A DNA stretch of 64,000 nt from Hypericum androsaemum (lineage: Eukaryota > Streptophyta > Magnoliopsida > Malpighiales > Hypericaceae): NCBI GenBank assembly GCA_963995505.1, contig OZ023186.1:14391570-14455569 (forward strand). The letters are read 5' to 3'. The position numbers and the translations under genes are program-made. Under the pieces are notes generated by a model, which worked only from the letters and a program-made list of their open reading frames with translations, did no database searches and had not been told where the DNA came from. Shown one piece after another: positions 35,830-46,816 of this stretch (positions are counted from its first letter, which is position 1; each line of letters opens with the position of its first letter).

Positions 35830-37737
35830 TGCGTTAACATGGGCATCATCAAATGGGAAAGCAATTTTGTTTATGGACAAGCTCTCTCTTTTCGGAGAAA
35901 TTTCTTTCGCATTCCTTTTTCGTACAGGGTACAGGTGAAATAGGGTCAAGGTAGCGGGGGGCTATTCGGAAATTCGTTTTGCAGAAAGGGAAGATGTCCG
36001 AGATTTTAGCTGGTAGGAAAAAAAAGGGTACAGAATTAGGGGGTGAGGGGCAGTTTGATATTGTAGTGATTTGCTAGGTGAAGCTCTGAATTTGCGTACT
36101 TAGTATACAATGATTCAACTTTTAATGAACAGAGATCATGAAGGGAAGGTATCAGTCTGAAGGGTTCCATTTTGGAAGGCTGTTTTCTGCAGATGACTAC
36201 TTTTGCAGGTGCCATATTTTGTTTGCTTGATTCATGTCTTTTTCGGACAACATTCTTAATTCCTGTTGGTGTAGCGTTGGAATGAGAGAGAGAGGTAAAT
36301 CTCCCTTTATGCATCACATTCTACCATCTACTAGAATTCCATCCCATTTGGAAGCTTCCCATTCGGAGGACAGATTGCGCATGCAACCTCAATAATAATT
36401 GAGTATCTGGGGTATGAGCAATTTTCTAATCCGCTCTTACTGTTCATATAATTAATTAATTATTTTGCGGCGTTGGATTTGGTACGAAATATTGGATGCC
36501 CTCCGTACCATCCGGAGCTTTCCTAGAGCTGTTGGATTGGATTCCTGCAAGATCTAACAGTCAGGCTCAACGAATCATAGCTATCGATCGTTGAGCCTGA
36601 GGCTGAGGAGTTGTTGTGTACACAATTAGAAGAAGGACATGCCCATGTTGAGCTTGTTGAAGAAGTTGGCGTCGACGTCGGCCATGGAAGGCAACAGTAG
36701 TTCAGAGGTTTGAGGAGTCCAGAGGAAAGATATGATGTTGGGGCCAGGATGGACTTGGAGGAGGAGGAGTATTTTTTTGTATTTTCACATAACCAAAAAC
36801 TAAACGACGTTGGAGAGTAACTGTAGAGTATAATTCTTTAAACTTCAGGGACTGCAAAATAATATTATGAATATTAGGAACCGCGAAAAAAATTTGATCA
36901 TACCATGAAGACAAAAAATCATTATTGTTCCAGTACATTAAAGGCTACCATTAAAAATGTGTACAATAAAGGCTTAGTTACGTTGTAATTAGCTATGTTA
37001 GATGATTACAAAATTTTTTATTACGATTTAAAAAAATTATCGATTACGATATATGAAAATTATTGAGTTTAATCTCATCCCGGGCATATAATTACACTTA
37101 TTGCCTAAAAGCTGTCACTTACAATTAAACCATCCTTAAAGCATTTCAAAATGGAATAGAACTCAAATATTTCCTTATGCTTGTTCATAAAGTGCGACTA
37201 GGGTCCTATATAAAAAAAATACTCATATATCTCCTTGTATTATCGAAATTGGAGCAAATAGCACACTCTCTTCAATTTTAGTGATACATCACATATGTTA
37301 ACAAGAATATGTCACACCATCCAATCGACTGAACTTAATAAGTTGACTTGGCATTAATTATTTATAAAAATTAAAATCCAATTTTTTCATAAATTATAAT
37401 TTCTAAATAAACTAAAAAATTAAATAAAAATTAAGAAAAATTATACTAAGAAATTGAACTAACTACAATTTTTTTATTTATACCACCTAGTATCTAGCTC
37501 ACTGAACCGACTAATCTAAGTTAGAGTCATGTATGACCTTTGACAAGTGGCCAAATTCAAAAAAAATGAAATGTGTGGCTTTTGACAAGTGGCCAAGTTA
37601 GAGTCATGATTTACCATCCGAAAAAAAGAAAAAAATGAAGTTTTTTGTCTAAAGAAATGTGTTGAAAATGGACAGATGTATATAACCTTTCAACGAGATA
37701 GTACTTTTTCAATTCTCTCAAAATAGAATTGATTCCA
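35830..37737. other. 3' flank of the PHD/GNAT gene and intergenic DNA
   Basis: The first several hundred bases are probably 3' UTR. After about 36400 the DNA is AT-rich with no coding sequence. At 37485-37525 lies an inverted copy of the dispersed GAACCTA...GGTATAAA repeat seen at 15826 and 20470. Confidence 0.5.
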
Positions 37738-37805
37738 CCCTAGTAAGGTTTTTCGCTTTGCATCGTATTAAACTTCTACTGCTTGTGCGGGCCCCCATCA
37801 GTTCC
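37738..37805 (-). other. Plastid 16S rRNA-like fragment (nuclear plastid DNA)
   Basis: On the minus strand the segment reads GGAACTGATGGGGGCCCGCA, CAAGC, then AGTTTAATACGATGCAAAGC, GAAAAACCTTACTAGGG. This is the universally conserved 16S region around the 900-loop and the GGTTTAATTCGATGCAA site, in its plastid/bacterial form (GCAAAGCGAAGAACCTTACC), with substitutions and a small deletion. The flanks do not continue as 16S, so it is a short degenerate transfer. Confidence 0.65.
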
Positions 37806-38446
37806 AAAAGAAAATGGTGGATACTTCCGGGCAGAAGATGACGACCCGGTAGGAATCATCTATGATAGCGGCTGTGAACTACATCGACGCTTCATTTCCT
37901 TCATCTTTATTGCCATTCCCATTGGAGATATTGCGGATTTCTGGCCGTCTAAGAAATCTTGACCGGGATCTTCTATGTCAGTTTTAACGACATCTTTAAG
38001 AACATCCCAATGATTAGGATAAAATCTTCACCCAGTGAAGTGTCCCGAACAAAGAAAATGAGACCATGTGAGATCATTCAATCAAGTTTTAGCCTATAAG
38101 GATTTGTCCTCGATCACGTAAATAAGTATCTCGCCTGCCGCACTTGCTGTCACTACAACTTTTTCTATTTCACTATCCTTTTGAAGCGGATAGTTCACAA
38201 TGCTCTTGCACGAGTGGTGACTTCTTTCATGAGCTATATTTTCATTTCTTCCGATAATCTCCCTTTTCTTTTTTCTTTTCAAAATTAATTATTTGAAATT
38301 TTGAAAAAAAAGAAATAATAAAGAGTCCCACATATTAAATAATGTGAGGGGCCAATTCTATGACAATTCTCAACAACTTACCCTCTATTTTTGTACATTT
38401 AGTGAGTTTGGTATTTCTAGCAATTGTAATAACTTCTTTATTTTTT
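37806..38446. other. Intergenic; 250-bp GC-richer stretch of unknown origin at 37810-38060
   Basis: The part next to the 16S-like fragment has a plus-strand frame reading ENGGYFRAEDDDPVGIIYD up to a stop near 37966. I do not recognise it. It may be organellar or captured DNA. The rest is AT-rich without genes. Confidence 0.35.
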
Positions 38447-39511
38447 GGGAAAATTAGTCTCAAGTCCTCGGATTTGTTTAAATATACTCAAAAGTCTCTC
38501 CTGTTTACAAAATACAAGCCGACATCCCTTTTGTTTGATTTTATTATACTTTCGAGTTCCTCAATGAGTTTTTTTTGTCATTGAAATGATGAAAATATCC
38601 TTGAAAAAAAAATTACTGACATCATCTCTCCTTCTACCTCGTAGAAGGACAAAAATTGCTAAACAAAAAGACATCCCTCTCCCCTCGTAACCACCTTCTC
38701 CGTCTTCCTGTAATTATTCCCACCGCCCCAACGTCGAGGGCCGGCCGACAAACCCCCCGTCCCCTCCACTGTTGGATGGGGCAGCTCGCGGTGGAGGACA
38801 CATGCCCCGCTCTCTGCCGTCGAGCTCGCCGTGGAGTCGCTCTTCCACGCCACCGTCTGTACCCAGACCCTGCTCTCCGCTGTCGAGCTCGCCGCAGAGT
38901 AGCTCTTCCACGTCGCCGACTCCTCGAACCTCGTTGCTTCCCACTCCCGCCCCGGGCAGCACCTCCAGCTTTGGGTTACCGACGCCGAGAAGCCTTCGTT
39001 CCTGGCGATTGCGTCGCCTCCAGCTCTGCCCGCGGAAAAAGGGGTTTTCAAGTTCCTGGTGAAGAGCGTTGTCGAATCGAGGGGACATAGTAGAGCTGAT
39101 CGCCGCCATAGGGAAAGGGTTCAAATTGGACCAGATCGACCCGCCCGAGGACCACCCTACCATCCTCATCTTCGCTACTGGCTCCGAAATTATGTACTTT
39201 TTTATTTTTATAAATGGGTGTTTCGATGGTTGACCACTGTCCCAGAGGGCAATCCGAAACTCTCCGTCTTGAGCTAGGCCAAATTGAAAAGGAGAGGAAG
39301 AAGAATAGATGATGTCAGCAGTTTTTTCTTTTTTGTTCTAAGGGTATTTTGATTATTTCATTGACAAAAATAAAAAAAGACTGCTAACGAGTGCCAGGGA
39401 CTCAAAAGTATAATAAAATCAAACACGGGGGATGTTGGCATATATTTTGTAAAAAGAGGAGGCTTTTGAGTATATTTAAGCAAACTCGAAGGACTTAAGA
39501 ATAATTTTTCC
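38447..39511. mobile_element. Pack-MULE: Mutator-like element with a captured gene fragment
   Basis: The left end GGGAAAATTA and the inverted right end TAATTTTTCC open terminal inverted repeats of about 200 bp, sharing AAATATACTCAAAAG, GTTTGATTTTATTATACTTT and GACATCATCT words. Perfect 9-bp target duplications TTATTTTTT lie at 38438-38446 and 39512-39520, the Mutator signature. The 1,065-bp element has no transposase. Its GC-rich interior (38700-39200) holds a pKIWI502-like coding fragment, annotated separately. Confidence 0.88.
38815..39196 (+). pseudogene. Captured fragment of a pKIWI502-type FAD/NAD(P)-binding oxidoreductase
   Basis: Plus-strand frame: VELAVESLFHAT, then a 63-bp repeat unit giving VELAAE-stop-LFHVADSSNLVASH, then RPGQHLQLWVTDAEKPSFLA, IASPPALPAEKGVFKFLVKS. 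A frame change with a missing piece then leads to DIVELIAAIGKGFKLDQIDP, PEDHPTILIFATGSEI. These blocks follow plant 'fruit protein pKIWI502' (Arabidopsis At1g15140 type; conserved AGQYLQ, KPSFLAIASPP, FLVKS, GNGFNIDxIDPPE, PTVLIFATGSGI), a plastid ferredoxin-reductase-like protein. The TAG at 38900-38902, the 63-bp duplication, and the roughly 12-residue loss with frameshift near 39083 show that it is not a working gene. N- and C-terminal parts are absent. Confidence 0.82.
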
Positions 39512-39897
39512 TTATTTTTTTATATAAAAAAACAAGATTCTTTAGATCTGATGTGAAAATGTTCCATTTTTTTAATTTCAAATAATCGGGAAAGTAAAAA
39601 AGAATATAATATCTATAAGGAAAATACATAAGAACGTTATTCAGTATTAAACCATATGCAACCACGAACCAGAGCGGGAGAAATTCGAAATTCGAAATTC
39701 CAAAAACACCACCACCACTTCCCGGCCCTCAACCAGGAAAAAATAAATAATAAAAGAGGTAAAAAAAACAACCCTCCTCCACGTACGCTCCCTCTTATTT
39801 ACACACGCTCCCTTCCTTCCCCTTAAAACACACACATAAAAAAAAAAAACTTATAAACAACCAAAAACCTAAGAACCACAAACAGTCTCACTAGGAA
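39512..39897. other. CKS1 upstream region
   Basis: The region is AT-rich, then has a CCCTTCC/CTCCC-rich pyrimidine stretch (39770-39830) and a poly-A run. It is a probable promoter and leader. No certain TATA box was found. Confidence 0.4.
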
Positions 39898-39927
39898 TTC
39901 TCTCTCCGTCCCCGTCTCTCTTAGCAG

Positions 39928-39997
39928 GTAAGAGATCGATCTCTTCTTCTTCGATCTAATTTCTCCTTTAATTTATATTTTTCTTTCCATTATATAG
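39928..39997 (+). other. 5' UTR intron of CKS1
   Basis: CTTAGCAG/GTAAGAGATC at 39927/39928 and TTCCATTATATAG/GAAACATC at 39997/39998 form a 70-bp intron 23 nt upstream of the ATG. Confidence 0.7.
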
Positions 39998-40019
39998 GAA
40001 ACATCAGAAAACAGTCGTG

Positions 40020-40546
40020 ATGGGACAGATCCAGTACTCGGAGAAGTATTTCGACGACACCTTCGAGTACAGGTTTGCGCTCTTCTTTATAATTTCTTTT
40101 TTTTCTATTTTTTCCAATTTTTTTTTGTAGTATCGATTTTAAATTATTGAAAATAATAATTGTCCGGGTGATGATTGTTGCAGGCACGTGGTTCTTCCTC
40201 CCGAAGTGGCCAAACTTCTCCCCAAGAATCGCCTCCTTTCCGAAGTAAGTTCGATTTTCTCGATTAGGGTTTTTTTGTCCCTTTTTTCCTAGAATAATCC
40301 GTGAAATTACAATTAGGCCCCTGGATTTGTTCATTGTCGTCGTTGTGGGTGTGACTTTCTACGGTTATTGTGTGGTGGTTGGGCTTTGATCAGAACGAGT
40401 GGCGCGCGATCGGAGTCCAGCAGAGCCGAGGCTGGGTCCACTATGCCATCCACCGCCCCGAGCCACACATCATGCTGTTCAGGAGGACGCTCAACTACCA
40501 GCAGCAGCAGGAGGCTCAGGTCCAGCAGAATATCCTTGCCAAGTGA
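40020..40546 (+). CDS. CKS1: Cyclin-dependent kinase regulatory subunit CKS1
   Basis: Three exons (40020-40072, 40184-40244, 40394-40546) give 88 residues beginning [20 protein letters not shown]. Conserved Cks features visible are the YSEKYxDDxFEYRHVxLP N-terminus, the anion-pocket motif [15 protein letters not shown] and the C-terminal [12 protein letters not shown]. The protein ends with the short QQQQEAQ tail of plant CKS1/CKS2. CKS proteins bind CDKs and phosphorylated substrates and support the G1/S and G2/M transitions, in the nucleus and cytosol. The length agrees with Arabidopsis CKS1 (87 residues). The gene appears intact. A conspicuous AATAAA at 41267 is far downstream and may not be its own signal. 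Confidence 0.97.
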
Positions 40547-41456
40547 CGGCCCGGCCGTTCCAGTTGGAGCCACTTGAAGACTTCTTCGACGGATGTGAAC
40601 TTTTTTTTAAAATTAGGTTATGCAGTGCTTTGCATAAACTATATCGATACATGTATGGGATATCTAGCTTGCGGACGTGTTTGTTGTAATTCTCACTCGT
40701 TGAGAATTGGGTTTGTCTCGAGTGTCGTTGGCTGCTTGAACTCTTGATGGTGTTTGGTTGGTTGGTTGGCGGTTCCTATTAAGATGTTAGATACATCATG
40801 GATTACTTGTTTAGTCGCTATCAGACCATCTCCGTGTTAATGATATCATGTCTTGCAGTCGCAGATGTGGTTTTTTGACGTTCTGCTGTCGAATTTGTGG
40901 TTGGTTCCATATCACTTGCTTGCTCTGTTGTCATCTTTTTGTGGTAGATAACAAAGTGTCGTACAAGTTACTAGTTGTTGTGGCCGAAATCGTTGATGCT
41001 TAATTTTTGTGGCCCTTATAAAAACTAGAGGGGATTCTGGAGGGTGCTCGGATATTTGCTTCTTTGTTCTTTGGCATGGCAATAAGATGCATCAATCTCC
41101 GTCATCTGCTAGCCCGACCGCAATGTGGATTGCAGCAAGCATATGTTGGCTAGTAACTGTTGTCGGTGTCAATGGTTGTTCAGTTGCTGCAGACTCTAAT
41201 CCAAAGGAAGCTTCTTCTCCATTAGAGCATATCAAACTTGTGTTCTGAACCTTCTCCTTGGTGATTCAATAAAATCTCAGTTTTTGATATTAAACCTGGT
41301 GGTCATAAGCTACCATCTTGCTGTTGTGCAAATAATGAATGATGTGGATCTGTTGGTGAAATACTGACCTTCTGAAGATTAGGAAAATACTGAGCTCCTT
41401 GGTGATTCAAGTACTTGCCATCCGCGTCTAATATTAGCTTCAAGAATAGGTACAAG
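40547..41456. other. CKS1 3' flank, no further gene seen
   Basis: This is the 3' UTR and intergenic DNA. A 240-bp open stretch at 41009-41248 has no domain similarity and is probably chance. Confidence 0.5.
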
Positions 41457-42132
41457 TAGACCTGATCACGAATCGAATTGGGTCGAATTTGAATCAAATT
41501 GGATCGAATTTGAATTGAATTGGGTCGAATTTGAATCGAATTGGGTCAAATTCAAATTCATCAAAACCTTAAACCGTATTCAATTCATCCAATTCGATTT
41601 AATTTTAATTATTTCTTTAATTTTAATATTGAATAAAAAATTCAAAAAACTACCAAATTTTTTGATACTTTCAAAATTTTCGTAAGGTTTTTGAAAAAAT
41701 TCAAAAATTTTGCATTTTTTTATATATTTCAAAATTTAGGTTTAATATTGAACATTTTTTGGGAAAAAGAAATAAATTAAAGATTAAGGTTGTATTTAAT
41801 GTACCAAATTAAGTTATCTACATATTATTTGCTCTACTTGATGACATAATTAGATAATAATATAAGTACTTCTTGGTACTTTCTTAAAACAATTACATAA
41901 TATGGGCGAATTTTAATCAAATTTACACGAATTGGACTCAAATCGAATTTGATACTCGAATTCGAATTCAATTTACCGGTTTGACGAATTGTAGAAATCT
42001 TAAACCGTATTCAATTCGACTCATGACGAATTCAAATCAAATTTTGGACGAATCGAATTGCCACTGAATCGAATCGAATTGAGAACGAATCGAATCGAAT
42101 CACGAATCGGATTCTAACAATGGCCAGGTCTA
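41457..42132. mobile_element. hAT-type MITE with perfect 8-bp target duplication
   Basis: Ends TAGACCTGATCA and (inverted) TAGACCTGGCCA lie between perfect duplications GGTACAAG at 41449-41456 and 42133-42140. Subterminal regions are arrays of AATCGAATTGG/TCGAATTTGAATC words. No transposase frame is present, so it is non-autonomous (676 bp). The right terminus (CATTGTTAGAATCCGATTCG in inverted reading) closely matches the left end of the hAT remnant at 8251. Confidence 0.9.
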
Positions 42133-42996
42133 GGTACAAGGATGAGAAGAGGGTATTATTTCCACAAGGACAAGCATTTCCTGAGGAAATTTTATCGGGT
42201 ATTATGAACTAAAGTGAGTATTTTCCTATTGAAAATAAGCTTATATATTTTTTCTGTTTTATTTAAAAAAATAATTAAACCATTTTTTTCCAAATTATAT
42301 TTAGGGATGTTTTTGTCCAAAAATATATTCAAATAGTGTAGTGCCAACTAGCGTTTAGACAAATTTATGTCGCTCGGTCTAACATTTTCAAACCTGAAAG
42401 TAATGGTGTGCAAGTTAATCAAATCATTGTAATTACTAAAAAATTAAGTTATAAAGATGTGTTAAATAAACCAAAACGCATATTGACATTTACCTTAATT
42501 TTTAAAAGGAAAAGGAAATATTTAATTAGAATAAAAAACGCAAAAAAGCAAAATAAAGAGAGCAATAACAAATATTTTAATGGGCATTTCCCTAAAAGCC
42601 CAATCATCTCCATACATAGGTCCACCGTTAAACAGATACCCCAACCTTCTCTACAACCCTTTCCCTTCTACGGTTAAACTTGAACTCGCTGACCGTTGAA
42701 CTCACCGAGTCACTGTTCTGGAGGCGTCCGAGTTCGAACCGTGACTAATTCTCCTCCTCCATTTCCAGGTAACGCAGGCAACTCGAGCTCTTCTTCTGGC
42801 CTTAACAATTAGTAATTTCCATCGTCAGTTTTATCAGGGCTTTTGTGATTAACAGAAAAAAGAATCAAATTTTTTTAGGGTTTTTGAGATAACTGGGCTC
42901 TGGATGGCCTAATGGTAATTTAGATGTAATTGCAACTGCTATTGGTGCTTATTAGTTTTTACTACTAGTGATTAGAAGGAAGGCTTGATCATTCCG
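42133..42996. other. Upstream region of the small membrane protein gene
   Basis: AT-rich DNA to about 42600, then a probable leader. A possible 5' UTR intron donor (TCCAG/GTAACGCAG at 42769/42770) precedes the ATG at 42997. Confidence 0.4.
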
Positions 42997-43300
42997 ATGA
43001 GCCGCCGGAGGAATTTGATTGTGGCTACTGGGTTGCTAGCTTTTGCTGGGGCAGGGCTGGCATTTCCGTTTTACATCGTGTAAGTAGACTGGCTTTTCGG
43101 TTTCCATCTTTTGCTTGCTCCTTGATGCGGAAGTTCGATTTGTGAACCAGGGTCGGGTTTTTTCCTGCAGGTCGGCGAAGCGTGGAACCATGATTGACTC
43201 TTCAAAGCCGCTGCCGCCTCAGGCGACTTTCCGTGGGCCTTATATTAACACCGGCTCGCGTGACATTGGCCCTGATCATCAAACTTACCCTAAGAAATGA
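42997..43300 (+). CDS. Small conserved plant membrane protein, function unknown
   Basis: Two exons (42997-43079 and 43171-43300) encode 70 residues. The first 10 residues are basic (MSRRRN). They are followed by one hydrophobic segment at about 8-28 (LIVATGLLAFAGAGLAFPFYIV) and a polar tail with SKPLPPQATFRGPYINTGSR and DIGPDH. From memory, small plant proteins with this SSKPLPPQA..RGPYINTGSRDxGPDH tail are widespread and called hypothetical or transmembrane proteins. The charge pattern fits a single-pass mitochondrial or endomembrane protein, but I cannot decide which. The exon junction (ATCGT/GTAAGT, TTCCTGCAG/GTCGG) is in phase. Confidence 0.85.
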
Positions 43301-44942
43301 GGCTCAGGGGTGGGCCGGGCGGCAATTGCAGGATGCTTGGTTGCCTCGCTTGCCAGTTGATGGAAATCTTTGAGGAGCATGGGTTGAGAGATTCTCCGCT
43401 CGGAGGGTCTTAAAGTTTGGGGTTATACAAGTGTATGAATTTTGATGGGAGCTGGTTAGGACTTTTAAGATTTTTGTTTATGCAACTCGGAATTTGAAAG
43501 CTGTCCAGTGACTGCAATGTCTCGTGTCGTGCGCGGAGACATTGTCTGCTGTAGACTCTCAACGTCTTCCAGTGTGCGTAACATGAGCTCCAAGGGCTTT
43601 ACAATACAATTTTGTTTACAGCTCTTAGCTTGATGAGTTAGTCAAGTAGATGAAAGCACATATATGAAGCCGCCATTGGCACGAGAAGTTTAACGCTGCA
43701 TTTTGGATCTCTACACTTGATTTTTGATCTATGGTGTAAATTATTCTTCTTTTGAACAGCATTCTTGAAAGTAACAAGTCTAAGTTTGGTGTCTTGTCTT
43801 GTTTGCTTCTTGTTTTGTTTTTGGAAGATTGTGTCTTCTAGGCTTAGCCTAGCCAATTTCCCCAACTTGCTAAAATTGGATGGGGAACTCTGTGTAGGAT
43901 GTTCTGGAATTCTCTTCATCAGAATGATTCTGGTGCAAGGATGAACCTAGCTTTAACTTGCATTTCTTTCCAGCCTTGAAACTCATTTTGTGTTATCCAT
44001 GTTTTTTCTCTACATTTAGTCATTTTGATCAGTTCATTCACTGAGATGTTTTTTGTGAATCTATACTGAGAGTCGAGTAGTATCGGGTTCTATTTAGAGA
44101 GTAAATGATAAGCAGAGTAGTTGCTTAGGAACCCCCAACATATGTACTGTATACGAGGAAGTTGTGTGAAGCAAAATGAATTAAATAATTGTGGATTCTA
44201 CTATGGACATTATTCACATCACTGATACGATCATACGATGAGTAGAATTCCGAGTTTGATGGGTTCTTAACAAAGGGGATATATACTTACCCAAATAATA
44301 AATAAAAGGGATATATGCAAGAAAAAAAAGATCTATTTAACTCTAAAGTGGAATTTCAGATCACTGAGCTGTATATAGAAAAAAATTAATCATGGATTTT
44401 TCTGTTCTCTCTTCGGACAAAAAAGTTTGCGCTGTTCCAACTACTAGCAAATCGAACCCTCGCCTCTAAAATAAACACTAGCACATGTCCAAAAGTGTTT
44501 TTTTAAATAATAACTAGATATTTTTATTTCACTACGATTGATCCCCTTTTGCCAATTGATTCAAGTTTTATAAGTAAATAACCCTGAAATGAAAGGTTGA
44601 AAGTTATTTCGCTATGAGACATTTCTATTCGAGTTAATTTCAAACTACATTGTAGTTATGTGCTAAAATGTAAAATTACTTGGACGTTCTCCAAAAAATC
44701 AAGCCACCGTTGACGTAGCAGAAAAGATAATATGACATGTCACGTTGATACAAAATAGAGTAACCTAATTACGGTTAGTCAATAAATTTTGACCTATAAA
44801 ATAGCGATGTGTCAAGTACGGCACCAAAATGTGAAATCACTGCTAGGGTGATTCGGTGGAGTGTCGTGGTGTCGGTGTTAAAAATAACACCGGACTGCAA
44901 ATTTTTTTAGGAAATTGGCAATGTCAAAAAAAATCATCGGTG
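43301..44942. other. Intergenic DNA, no gene seen
   Basis: The first part is 3' UTR of the small membrane protein gene. The rest has no recognisable coding or repeat structure up to the left LTR of the copia element. Confidence 0.5.
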
Positions 44943-46098
44943 TGTTATAAATTAATTAATATGTGGATGTTCATTTCTTCATGATCACTACTTGTATGTC
45001 CATTTCTTCATGATCACCACTTGTCCATTTCTCCATAATGTATATTTAGTGGAGTAATAGGTAAGTAGTAGATAAGGTGATATATTGGTAAAAGACACCC
45101 ATGGTCACTCATCTTTCATAAATTTTTGCCCATGGTCATTAATCTATTTTTTGTCCCTTTATGGTTACTCATCTATATTAAGTCACCCTTGTATGGTCAC
45201 TATGACTAATTTTGTAATTATAAAATTTCCAAAAAATCCCAAACTTATTATTTTCTCTCTATACGGACCAACCAAAGATAAACTTTTGTGATAGCAACTG
45301 GACACGTCGAACTCTAATCAAAACAATGTTGGTGCTTTTGTTAATAAAAAAAAAAGATACTTTTGTTGATGCTTTCCTGGCACCCATTTTTCATGTTCTT
45401 AAGAAAAATGAGTATTTTTTACGGTGGAGTAAGATACGGAAGTAGATAAGTAAAATTTTGAGTCATTATTTCTATGCTTTTTTTCGTCCGAAATGACTTA
45501 TTGAAATAAATTAACCAATTAATTAGCATTTCACTTTTTTTTAATAGCACTTCGGTTTCTAACTGTAGTTTTCGTTGCAATTCCTAAAGGGTTGGCAAAT
45601 CAGATTTCATGGGTTATTTCTGATATATAATTTAATCGTATATTAAAATTTTTTGTACCAACTCAAAACTTTAAGAAAATAAGTAGATGTATTTTTATAC
45701 CTATAAACAAATTCATGCTCAAACCTTTGATATCAACATACCATGACATAGGGAGGTGCGTATAGAGAGAATAATAAGTTTGAGATCTTTTGAAAATTTT
45801 ATAATTACAAAATTAGTCATAGTGATCATACAAGGGTGACTTAATATAGATGGGTGACCATAAAGGGACAAAAAATAGATTAGTGACCATGGACAAAAAT
45901 TTATAAAAGATGAGTGACCATGGGTGTCTTTTACCCGGCTATAAATAGAAGTTGTAACCTTTGACATTTCACTCGAGGTTGATTAATGAGAAGTTGGTTT
46001 CATTATCTACACTTTTCTGTCCTCTCTAAACTTATTCTCTTAGTTCATTATCATTAGATAGGAGATTATTTGATAAGAAAAGGGAAATATTTATAACA
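44943..46098 (+). repeat. Left LTR of the copia element, carrying a nested insertion
   Basis: It starts TGTTATAAA and ends TTTATAACA, perfect short inverted ends. Without the insertion at 45087-45935 it is about 310 bp. It matches the right LTR, with TGGATGTYCATTTCTTC, GGTAAGTAGTA and TATAAATAGAAGTTGTAACC blocks, the last containing the LTR TATA box. Confidence 0.88.
45087..45935. mobile_element. Inverted-repeat element nested in the left LTR
   Basis: GGTAAAAGACACCCATGGTC at 45087 and its exact inverse ending at 45935 open inverted repeats of about 180 bp (45087-45268 and 45755-45935). The repeats carry ATGGTCACTC, TTGTCCCTTTATGG and AAACTTATTATT. The right LTR shows the empty site (TATATTGGCTATAAATAG). 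There is no coding capacity. The target duplication is unclear, so the superfamily is not assigned. Confidence 0.82.
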
Positions 46099-46816
46099 CG
46101 TTATCAACACGAGATTCTACCGTATTCTCAACACTTTTTTGAAAAGATCAAGCTACAGCTTTGTAAGTAATTCGTACAATTTTTATTTTGTTGAATACTA
46201 ATATAATCATGCTTCACAAACTGATTTTATGGTTGTATACATAAATATCTGTATTTTTTTCGAGTATATATATCACTGGTATATAATTAAAAAAAAATCA
46301 CCGCGGAAGGCAGAAGCCAAAACTCACCGAGAGCTTGGCCCAGGGACTTCTACGTAAAGAATTGAGATTCTGCAGGGACTTTTCTGTATATTTACCACTC
46401 AGAAAAAATTACGGTTTGGTAATTTAATATTTCTGTAACTTCCCAATTTACTGGTAAATTGCAAATTGGTCATTAATTGTAAAATTTCAATTTGGTCCCT
46501 ACTAACTGCAGGGACTTCTTTGAAAATTTTGAATCTGGAAAATTACAGTTTGGTCCTTGGGTGGTTCTGAAATTTTTGGATTCGCTGGTAAATTACAGTT
46601 TTATCCTTGGGCGAATCTTAAAATTCTGAAAAACTAAAATTGAACAAAATAAATTAGGATTACAAACAAACTCCAAATTTTCGGTCAAACCTTATTAGTA
46701 CACTATAGTCTATAAAAAATATTGAATTTAATACACTGATGATATTAAATGATGGGCCTTTTGTATTACCAATGAAATGTAACTAACTTAATTTGTTTGC
46801 CTATGATATAATTATA

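Noticed and set aside
38656..39169. Arg/Pro-rich frames of 96-151 codons on both strands
   Set aside because: These are other frames of the captured pKIWI502-like fragment; only the frame with VELA, KPSFLAIASPP and FLVKS matches a known protein.
41009..41248. 79-codon frame with a hydrophobic segment downstream of CKS1
   Set aside because: No conserved motif and no upstream structure; it lies in probable 3' flanking DNA.
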